Positions 56,159-64,000 of a stretch of DNA of 64,000 nt are shown here, one piece after another; position 1 is the stretch's first letter; each line of letters opens with the position of its first letter. The DNA comes from Pleurotus djamor. Lineage: Eukaryota; Basidiomycota; Agaricomycetes; Agaricales; Pleurotaceae. The position numbers and the translations under genes are program-made. The stretch spans positions 62,001 through 126,000 of the forward strand of contig JAPEVF010000002.1 in NCBI GenBank assembly GCA_029747585.1. Direction: 5' to 3'. Below the pieces are notes generated by a model, which made no database searches, had not been told where the DNA came from, and saw nothing but the letters and a program-made list of their open reading frames with translations.

Positions 56159-58412
56159 TCAATCCCATCCTCCTGGAGGACCACGAGAGCCGGAAGGCTT
56201 GGGGGATTTCGGAGACGTAGCAAGCATCTCCTCCAGAAGTGTGGTCACAATATCGTCTTCGCTGTCTTTGTGGACCAAACGTTCGGGATTCAAGTTCGCC
56301 CTGATTTTCGAAGGAAGCGAAGGGTATGCATTCTCAGTAAAACCCATCTACACAAATGGTCAGTCAACGTATACTTCCACACAAGATGCCAAAAACTCAC
56401 GTCAGCCAAACGTTTGGTAATACGAGAAAGTGATCGAGCATGGGTTTCCCCGTTGGATGGTCGTCGGGTGGGATGAGCATGTCCAAGATGAGTGTTGTGT
56501 CGCTTGGGTACGCTATACATCTCAAACTCGGGATATCGACCATGAGCTTGGCTCACAGGGAGAGTGATAACTGGCGTTTTGGGTCTTGGTTCAGGCGGCG
56601 GAGGAGGCGCAGGAGCGGGGGTTTCCTGAACCACAGTGGGCGTCGACGCCTTGGCCTCGCTCTGGTGTTCGGGGCTGTCAAAAACGAATTCAGTAAGACA
56701 TCTACTGAAAAGAGAAGAGTGCTAATACTATAGACTTACGACGCTGTCACTTTGTGCCTCAATGCGGCAATGCGCTCCTTCTCTTTGCGACGCTCCTCAC
56801 GTTCTTGCCTATAGCGCTCCTTCTCGGTCTTATAGTACATCTTTGCGGCTTCAACCTGCGCACGAGATTCTTCTCGTTTCATCTTAGCAGCATCATGGGG
56901 GTCATTCCAAGGGGCGATATCCCGGCTCCAACTGGGAGGAAATGAGGATGGAGGTGGAGGTGGAGGTGGAGGAGGGTGCATTGGAGGCGGTGGAAGGTCA
57001 TGTGCTGGAGGTGGAGGTGGGGGCGGGTACATTCCTGGTCCAGGAGGCCAGCGTGGTCGTGGATAGGCATAGCCGAAGGGTCCGCCTCCATAGTCACCGC
57101 GCCAGGCACCAGAAGACCATCTATTGTGACGAGCCCAAGGCGGAAGGTGGGGAGGGGGATGAGGGCCCGAAGGTGGCCCAGGAGGCCTAGGAGCAGGAGC
57201 AACGTCTGATGTGTTGGTCGTAGCACCAGTCACATCGGCAATGGACTTGACAATGCTTCCGATGGCTTCTGCGACCCGACGACCTGCTTCTTCTTCAGCA
57301 GCGCGACCTGTAGCCTCTGCTGATCTGACAAGTTCCTGGGCTGCATTGGTAATGGTCTCGCGATGGGTTGCCCAATACGTCCCATTTGATGAGTTCTGAA
57401 TGATTTGTCGCAGGCTTTCCGACAATTCGGGATGAGAGGAGAATACTGTCGTCAACGTGTTCAGGAGGCTCGCGACATCATTCGATAAGGAAGGAGCGTC
57501 AATGGTAGGGAGAGGCGGGTCTGGTGCTTCGTGTTCTTGATGACTGGGGACGAGGCCTTGTTCCGTATCAAGAGATACAGTAGGCGCTTTAGGTGTACTT
57601 TCCGCCTGAGCAGGAGTGACATCTCCACGAGATGTTGCTGCTCGAGAGCTACTCGATGGAACTTGAAAGGCCGACCTAATGGAAGGGTGATTTCCCCTGT
57701 CGTAAACGTGGACAGGTGGTTTCGAGGGGGTGTCCTCCGCAAGTGCAGATACCGTGGAAGAGATACCGTCACTGGAGGAGCTCAGCGCCACCGAAGTGGG
57801 TCGAAGTTCGGACTCAGGCTCAGCTCTAGATTTGCCTTTGGATATGGTGGACCGAACGGTAGAGAATCGACTAGAGCCGGTGGTGGAAACTGCATCGAGG
57901 CCCAATGTGCTATTGTTCTTGGGCGGAATGGGGGGCTCTTCATCATCCACAGTTTCAACGTAGGCATGGGGAGTTGTCGTTCCCGACATGATTGGATTGT
58001 CAGAAAGGAATATATTCGGAATTGGAAGTGGTTGCCAGTCTTCTTCGATCCCAACTACAAAGGGCAGATTCCCGGGACCGAAGGTGTTACGATCATTAGG
58101 GCTCAGCGTGCGCGGACTGGAGGAGGCCTTGTCGTCGTGAAGTGGCTGTCTGAAGTCTTGAACAGCCAGTTTCGCGAGCTTTCCAGGTTGGAATCCCGTC
58201 AGGCGAAAGTCTTCAAGCTCTTCTTGGGAGCTCAGCGTCACTTCGTCTCCATCCGCGTCGACATACGATACACCAACTTTGTCAACTGGAATATCATACA
58301 AAGACGCGATTTTGGAGGCAAGAGTTCCCCAGTCTGGCCATTGTTGGAATGAGATCCTGCGAGTGGGCCCGTCTCGCTTGGATAACTTGAAAGTTGTTGG
58401 TGCTGAAGTCAT
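56159..58412 (-). CDS. PB1 and UBA domain protein with proline-rich middle
   Basis: Three exons. The first (58412 to about 56742) starts MTSAPTTFKLSKRDGPTRRI and holds a PB1 domain (FKLSKRDGPTRRISFQQWPD ... GVSYVDADGDEVTLSSQEEL). The middle contains low-complexity Ser/Pro sequence, helical stretches, Pro runs such as PPPPPPPAHDLPPPPMHPPP, and a charged helix (YYKTEKERYRQEREERRKEK). After two introns the C-terminal exon codes MGFTENAYPSLPSKIRANLN...DDIVTTLLEEML, a UBA-like domain (the MGF loop is joined to RITKRLAD of the previous exon), and ends GGWD (TGA 56161-56159). PB1 first and UBA last is the frame of p62/NBR1-type autophagy receptors, but I see no ZZ finger. A TATA-like TTTATATT lies about 40 bases upstream of the ATG. 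Confidence 0.8.
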
Positions 58413-58586
58413 GGGAGATTGGATTCAAAGGGACGCGCCTAAGCGATCAATATAAACCAATGAAATTCAAACTCCGCAAAAGCTGTCCTGCTGCGCTTCC
58501 AATTCCACAGCAACCTTATTCAAATATGATTCACTCAAACTGCGTCATACGTTTACATTTCTCAAGCTTCTATGTGTCCTTCCTTC

Positions 58587-60129
58587 CTAAGCAAAGATAG
58601 CCAATCTTGGGTCAATATCAGCAGGATCGTTCAGCTGCGACGGGTGACTTGTTAGCAACAAGTTGTGAATACGACGAGAGCGCACATACCCTCAGGTTGA
58701 CGTTCAAGGCGCTGATCTGCTTCAACTGCTCCTCAGTGAGGTCGAAGGAACAGCAATCAAGGTTCTGGGCCAGTCGACTAGGATCATTCGTCTTGGGGAT
58801 AACAGCCAATCCCCTTTGCGTAGCCCAGCGAAGGAGGATTTGTGAGGGACCTGGGGGATGTATGAATCAGTTACATTTCTTATGACTATCAGCCGACTCA
58901 CTCTTTCCGTGCGCAGAAGCGATTTTTGTCACCGTATCGAGAGTCAAGAGTCCCGCAACGCCCTTGTCAGCTCCCAATTCAACGTAGCTTTGGGGGCCGA
59001 AGGACGAGTAGGCCGTGATCGCAATCCCCAAGGTGTTCGCGAGCTTGACGAGTGCCTCCTGGGAGAGGTAAGGGTGGAGCTCCACTTGGAGAACTTGGGG
59101 CTCAATTCTCGCATAGCGCAAGACGTCCAGGATGATGGAACCTTGACAGTTACTGGGGTGGGTCAGCATACGCAAACTTGAGGTTTAAAAATCTTGACAA
59201 GAGGCCTTACCTGAGACCGATGTTCTTTGCGAGACCTTCGTCGACGAGCTCCTCCATGGCACCCCATGTCTCAGAGAGGGGAGTGTTTTCTAAACTCGGA
59301 TCAGCATCATGCGAGATATGTACAGAGTGATCGCACTCACGTAGGTAGACCTTCCCATCGTCTCCAAACCACTCAGGTGGGTAACGGTGACTAGGCTCCA
59401 CATACTTGAGAGAGATCGGGAAATGCACAAGGAATAGATCGAAGTAGTCAATGCCCCAAAGATCCAACTGGTACTTGGCAAGGGTTTTGGCCTGATGAAG
59501 GAAGATCAGCGCCTACCAGCGAAGGATATTTCGGTATATCTCTCACATGGTCATGGGCGTGGAAGGTATTCCAAAGCTTGAGTGTCAGGTGAGCCTTTGG
59601 GGCATTAAAACGGTACCAAAATCTCACACCTTCGAAGTGATGACTAGAGGATGTTCAGAGAGTGATAACGAACCCGAAGCGGCAAGATACTCACATAGTT
59701 CCTCTCTTTTGACGAGACCGTCCTTGATGGCACGTTTGACACCCTCACCAGCCTCTTTCTCATTTCCATAGTCACCAGCTCCGTCGAGCAGTCGATATCC
59801 AGCTTTGATGGCATTGTAGACAGTCTAAGGAGGTCTTCAGGATTGCGATCGAGCAAGTTGATCGGGTAAAAAGCTTACATCTGCGCAGGTTGATCTAGTC
59901 ACCTATCGAGAGACATCTGGTTAATGACTATCTTTTACGCGTTCATTCAAATGACGGCATACCTTCCATAAACCAAAGCTAATCGATGTATTAGTCGAAG
60001 ATCTGAGGGTCAGAAGGGCCCACTCACCCGACCAAAGGCATCTACCATGAATGAGGGTCAGATCGTTGCATGACCGGGGTGAAGCATACCGACCTTCTGG
60101 CCAGTGCGCTTGAGGACGACGGTTGCCAT
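58587..60129 (-). CDS. XYL1: aldo/keto reductase, D-xylose reductase type
   Basis: About nine exons splice to roughly 320 residues. It starts [12 protein letters not shown] and joins through mini-exons to MPLVGFGLWK. Catalytic residues of the AKR fold are in view: Asp and Tyr in [19 protein letters not shown], Lys in FITSKLWNTFH, and His in [16 protein letters not shown]. The cofactor loop [14 protein letters not shown] follows [18 protein letters not shown]. The C terminus reads [15 protein letters not shown] (stop 58589-58587). It reduces xylose and related aldoses with NAD(P)H in the cytosol. A GCTTATAAGG element about 65 bases before the ATG fits a TATA box. A MITE sits about 260 bases upstream. 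Confidence 0.9.
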
Positions 60130-60190
60130 TGTTGGATGTTCGATGAGAATGAGAGGAATGAGAGGGGATGGTTTATGCTCGCAGATTAAA

Positions 60191-60200
60191 GCTTATAAGG
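60191..60200 (-). promoter_or_regulatory. TATA-like element of the xylose reductase gene
   Basis: GCTTATAAGG at this position, read on the minus strand, places a TTATAAG core 62-70 bases before the start codon. Support is motif and spacing only. Confidence 0.35.
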
Positions 60201-60384
60201 TTCCTCAAATCGGGCCGATGAGACTGATGCACGGGATCTAGGATGCTTGAAGAGAGAAAGTGGTTCCACAAACCGGACCTGAAGCTTGCGCTATGTATAG
60301 CCGAAGTATCCACATTCGAGCTCAAGCACCACTTCTATTGGGTGATCTCGTTTTATGTAGACATTGTAGCTGGCAGTGAAAGTG

Positions 60385-60428
60385 ATACTATGCCTGAGGG
60401 GTAGTCCGGAGATCACCCTTACTTCGGA
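60385..60428 (+). repeat. left terminal inverted repeat of the MITE
   Basis: This is a 44-base arm matching 60682-60725 in reverse complement at 43 of 44 positions (T/C difference near the inner end). The match stops abruptly after TTCGGA. Confidence 0.85.
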
Positions 60429-60722
60429 ACCTCACTCGAAGTGTATCTTCCTCCCGTTCTTTACCCACCAAAATTCTATCATAGCGTCTTGTAGTCCATC
60501 TCTACACACTCCAGGTGTCAGAACGACTGTAGGTGGGTTGGTTGTCGAATTAACTTTTGAAGAAATTGTCACGCTTAGCCGAGCAGCCGGAGCGGAGTAT
60601 GAAATTGAGTATGGGACGTCCGCCTTCATCATGTGGCGTGGGTAACTGATCTTAAAAATTGTCGTGACCGACGTGTGACAATCCGAAGTGAGGGTGATCT
60701 CCGGACTACCCCTCAGGCATAG
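60388..60722. mobile_element. non-autonomous DNA element (MITE) with long terminal inverted repeats
   Basis: The left end CTATGCCTGAGGGGTAGTCC... (60388-60428) and the right end, read in reverse complement (60682-60722), agree over 41 bases with one mismatch. Each end is flanked by TA (60386-60387 and 60723-60724), which fits a TA target duplication as in Tc1/mariner-like elements. Total length is 335 bases. Interior open frames arise only from reading through the repeats (both give the residues CLRGSPEITLTS), so no transposase is encoded. Confidence 0.82.
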
Positions 60723-60725
60723 TAT
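60682..60725 (-). repeat. right terminal inverted repeat of the MITE
   Basis: This is the reverse complement of 60385-60428 with a single mismatch. The TA before the outer T is the presumed target duplication. Confidence 0.85.
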
Positions 60726-62248
60726 TGCGTGATATCGCCGAGGAGTGGATAAGATATTTAGGCATGCCACTCTATCGACGTTTGCTGTCCTTGGCCGGAG
60801 GGATTTCGGCCCAATGTGACCTGACATGTCCGACTGTTGCGTATCACCTTGCCAGTGTCCTGAGAGAGAAACCAGTGGATCGAGGTGTTGAAAAAGCGGT
60901 TATAGGTCGTTACGTAATCTTATCAGATGATAAGTTCCACAGTTGCTCGAATTTTTGGGAACGGTGTGCTTGTACCTGACAGTTGGCATACCTCGTCGAC
61001 GGAATTACATTGACGTCTGCCCCGAAATGAAGAGCCCTTCAAGAAGAGAAAGTGTTCGTCAGTTGTGATATCACATAGTGAGTCGCGGAGATCAAAAAAA
61101 CGCAAACCGCCGGGCTTGCTTTGTGGTGAGTTGCGAGCCTCGTGCAGGTGTAACAGCCAAAGTTGGAACGAGAGGTACAATGGAACGTCGAACGACTTAC
61201 CTGCATGGGGTAGCAATCCACGACCGAATCTGGGGTGCAATTATGCACGCCAAGGGACGGTTCAGTCCCTTGAGCAGAGTTCAGGAGGCACTGGCGCGTC
61301 GGACGCGACTCAGCCACTAGTCACTGGTGCAGCCGAGGTCTTCGTGAACAGTGGCTACAACCCACTTCCGCGACTCCTGGATACGACATAGCGCGACGTC
61401 CAAGCACCCAATTGGGTAGGTTCGTGGCGGGGTTGACCGAGGCATCACGCTCTTAGGTCCCCCGTCGTGCGTTTGCTTTGTCTCGTTTGATGTGCGTCCC
61501 AGGTGCCTTCCCTGAATACTTTGACTGGCACAGAGGCGCAATACGCTAAACCTACCCTTTTCTCAATAGGTTGGGCCAGGAATGGTCCATTCGGACCGTA
61601 ATTTTTATTTACGGGGCTTGTCGCCAATCACGAAGGGCCATATTTTGACCACCGAGCGAATACTGGAGTCCCTAAAAGAAGCTTTATCAGTTCGAGCTAA
61701 AAAGCAGCCTCGGTGTGCTATAACTTGCATCCCACCTCCCCATTTCCGGCTCCTCGTTCCTTCATTCATATCCGACACCAACTCAAAAAGTTCGACGTAC
61801 CCCCATTCCGAACGAAGACGGCACACTTGGCGACGTTTGTCCTCCACGGTGACCTCTATATGCCCGGTCGTACCTCGTTGCCAGAACGAAAACAACGTAG
61901 CATCATCGCTTTGGAGACTTGAGGAGGCGTCTAACTTGTGGGCGTTTGTATTTTTAGCGTGGACCCACAAGAACAAACAACACGCTCCTGGCGGTATGTG
62001 CATCAGCTTCCTAATACAACAAAGAATCACCTAACAGACACCTTAATCGCAAGGCAATCTCCTTGCTCTCTTTCTCTGCCTGAAGCTGGACGCGTGCCCA
62101 TATTTAAGCCCTTCAGCGACCCATTTCTCCCTTCTTTACTTACCCATTTACTTCCCGCTTCTGCTTCTACGATCGCTGTCCAGGTATTACGTTGAACCCG
62201 ATCAGCTAGGTCAGTCTCGGCGTCTTATATCGCGCAAACGCGGTCCTG
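60726..62248. other. intergenic, no gene seen
   Basis: This is 1.5 kb of short overlapping frames on both strands with no domain. The last 150 bases form the F-box gene promoter: TATTTAAG at 62101-62108, then a pyrimidine-rich tract. Confidence 0.45.
62101..62108 (+). promoter_or_regulatory. TATA-like element of the F-box gene
   Basis: TATTTAAG is followed by a CT-rich tract (62110-62165), the usual core-promoter look of fungal genes. It lies about 150 bases before the first in-frame ATG. Confidence 0.35.
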
Positions 62249-63949
62249 ATGCCTTGTATTCCAGTTTTTCTCGTCGCATTCATCTCATTATTCGACACCA
62301 TCATCAAAGCTCTACACCTCATAATGTTCGCAGAAGGCTCCCCCCAATTTATCGCGGCATTCATGTCTGATTCTCTTGCGAAAATGCCACTCCCAACCCC
62401 CATGACCGAGCAGCGCGCCTGTGTTATTCGCAAGCAATGCAAGCAACTGGATGAATCCATAGCGGAGATGCAGGCACTTTATGGACATGTTCCCCCAGAT
62501 CGCTGGCAAGACATCCACAAACGCTACGTGATGGCTCGTATTAGTCGGGACCTGATATACTTCCAGCTCTTCCGCATCAACGACCTCCCCCTCGAAATAA
62601 TCAGCATCATCATTCGCGAAGTTGTCTGGGCTGGCGGCTCGTCCGACGTTGGTATTCGCACTCGGATACGCTTGACCTCGGTCTGCAAGCGCTGGAGAGA
62701 AGTGGCGATCGGAGACGCGACACTCTGGAAGTCTGTGTGGTTTCGCGATAAGCCTCCCCATGCTCGAGCGTTCTGTTGGTTTGATCGCGCCGGTGCCACT
62801 GCCATTGATATCCGAGTCAGCGAACCACACGAGGGCTTATGGACGGGTCCTCAAATGGAAGCACTCTTCGACAAGGTCCTCCTGAAAGGCTCTCAGATTC
62901 GATCCATCGTCGTGACCGTCAACAACTGGCCCCCTGCTCTCGTTGTCCTCGACCGAGTCTCAGAGTACTGTCAGCAGCGTAGTATGCCGCTGCTTGAGCG
63001 ATTCGAGCTTCATCGAAGTGGAAGTCCGTACGTCTGGATTGGCGCGGGTTATGAGCCAGACAAACATCGAATCCCCATGACCCTCTTTGGAGGGGTGCAA
63101 CTCCCCTCTGTAGAACACGTCACTATCAATGGCATCCACATCGACTGGAACCTATCGCCGCTATCCAATCTGACGCGCCTGGATATTCGACGAATACCTC
63201 TCGAGCTATCCCCTTCCTTGGATCGTTTCCGCGAAATCCTCAGATTATGTCCGCGTCTGTCCAAGTTGTCCTTGGACGGTGCTGGCCCTTCTTGGAAGCC
63301 CATATCTCCCGACGACGAGCCAGTCGTCCTCCCGAATCTATCTCACCTCGTCGTTGGGGATTACAGTCTTCAATACGCGCTATACGTCTTGCAGCAATTC
63401 AAGGCGCCCAATATTCGTGAACTCTCGCTTATGAACCTCGTCGGCGAAGACTACGCTCCCTTCTATTCGATGATCACGGGAAGCTTTCCCGAAGTACGGG
63501 TCCTCACCCTCTTTAACATCGAGTGCACCGGGACCTCGTCATGTTCTCTCGCAATGATCAAATGGCTTATGTCTATGCCCAAACTCGGTTTTCTACGCAT
63601 TGCTGGTTTGCGGCAACATGTCATAAACCTCTTCCTATATGACTGCGCGGGCCTACCCCTTGGACCCACGACCTCTCAAGATAAAGTGCCCAAGGAGGAA
63701 CGTCGTCGGATCCATGTCGCACCACAACTGAAATACGTTGATGTCGTTGCGAATGATCCTCAGCTTGTGGTTAGCCTTGTTCTGACGCGCAGAGCCATAG
63801 GATTGCCACTCAAGAAAGTTTTCATCGATCGCGGTCTTTCCCTCAAATTTAGTAACGAGCAAAGTGCGCATCTCCTCAGCGCTAGTGAAATATATATCAT
63901 GCCTGCACCTGTTCAAACCGACGAAGAACTGGATCTACTGGAGAGTTAG
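62249..63949 (+). CDS. F-box protein with leucine-rich repeats
   Basis: This is a single-exon gene of 566 residues from the first ATG. The in-frame ATGs at 62324 and 62366 are as likely, and the second gives the more usual MSDSLAKMPLPTPMTEQR start. A coiled segment (ACVIRKQCKQLDESIAEMQA) precedes the F-box INDLPLEIISIIIREVVW ... LTSVCKRWREVAIGDATLW (residues about 109-165). A series of LRR-like strands follows, such as PLSNLTRLDIRRIPLELS, CPRLSKLSLDGAG, LPNLSHLVVGDYSL and PNIRELSLMNLVG. This is the common architecture of the expanded F-box family in mushrooms: binding to Skp1 in an SCF ligase through the F-box, substrate binding through the repeats. The substrate is unknown. Confidence 0.85.
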   Translation: MPCIPVFLVAFISLFDTIIKALHLIMFAEGSPQFIAAFMSDSLAKMPLPTPMTEQRACVIRKQCKQLDESIAEMQALYGHVPPDRWQDIHKRYVMARISRDLIYFQLFRINDLPLEIISIIIREVVWAGGSSDVGIRTRIRLTSVCKRWREVAIGDATLWKSVWFRDKPPHARAFCWFDRAGATAIDIRVSEPHEGLWTGPQMEALFDKVLLKGSQIRSIVVTVNNWPPALVVLDRVSEYCQQRSMPLLERFELHRSGSPYVWIGAGYEPDKHRIPMTLFGGVQLPSVEHVTINGIHIDWNLSPLSNLTRLDIRRIPLELSPSLDRFREILRLCPRLSKLSLDGAGPSWKPISPDDEPVVLPNLSHLVVGDYSLQYALYVLQQFKAPNIRELSLMNLVGEDYAPFYSMITGSFPEVRVLTLFNIECTGTSSCSLAMIKWLMSMPKLGFLRIAGLRQHVINLFLYDCAGLPLGPTTSQDKVPKEERRRIHVAPQLKYVDVVANDPQLVVSLVLTRRAIGLPLKKVFIDRGLSLKFSNEQSAHLLSASEIYIMPAPVQTDEELDLLES

Positions 63950-64000
63950 TCGGAACTTGATATACATGCTTGGACTTTTTGGACTTCTACTAATGTACTT

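Noticed and set aside
60376..60827. Two open frames of 89 and 131 codons on opposite strands sharing ILCLRGSPEITLTS
   Set aside because: The shared peptide is the translation of the two inverted repeats of the MITE, not a protein repeat.

Overview
The window looks like nuclear DNA of a mushroom-forming basidiomycete (Agaricomycetes). The evidence is dense genes on both strands, many short (about 45-65 nt) GT-AG introns with CTRAY branch points, and gene families typical of that class: DUF7721, Agaricomycete-type orphan 7TM receptors, a fungal GT18 and F-box/LRR proteins. There are no bacterial-style operons, no CRISPR and no virus. Gene models below were spliced by eye, so exact exon edges carry some uncertainty.

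Layout. 1-609: N-terminal part of a bZIP factor running off the left edge. 660-10.5 kb: gene-poor, with one clear 4-exon Cys-rich secreted protein (3145-4432, -), a tRNA-Ala(CGC) with an 8-nt intron (7793-7872) and several weak small ORFs. 10.6-18.5 kb (-): an SGNH/capsule-associated-type membrane protein, then three related four-helix membrane proteins with a GT18 glycosyltransferase between two of them. 18.9-21.6 kb (+): assimilatory nitrate reductase. 21.7-25.2 kb (-): a Tof1/Timeless gene lacking its N-terminal half, and a DUF7721 protein. 25.7-31.0 kb (+): COG1 and a 7TM receptor-like gene. 31.3-34.3 kb: SEC61-gamma (-) and a mitochondrial PPR protein (+), divergent.

34.4-49.4 kb is one long minus-strand block: glycine dehydrogenase (GCV P-protein), an ARMH3/DUF1741 protein, an RSC9-like chromatin-remodelling subunit, an FBXO21-like protein, and two tandem acyltransferase paralogues. 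50.4-54.1 kb: a GDP-fucose-type nucleotide-sugar transporter (-) divergent from an O-fucosyltransferase-like enzyme (+). 54.4-60.1 kb: ketopantoate reductase (+), a PB1...UBA protein (-) and a D-xylose-reductase-type aldo/keto reductase (-). A 335-bp MITE with 40-bp terminal inverted repeats lies at 60.4 kb, and an F-box/LRR protein closes the window.

Most genes are housekeeping and unrelated to each other. The links that the sequence itself suggests are: fucose-nucleotide transport next to a putative fucosyltransferase; the small membrane-protein family around a Golgi-type glycosyltransferase; and a recent tandem duplication of a condensation-like acyltransferase. Three isolated Ns (19067, 31906, 34012) look like inserted placeholder bases; removing those at 19067 and 34012 restores the reading frames of nitrate reductase and the PPR protein.
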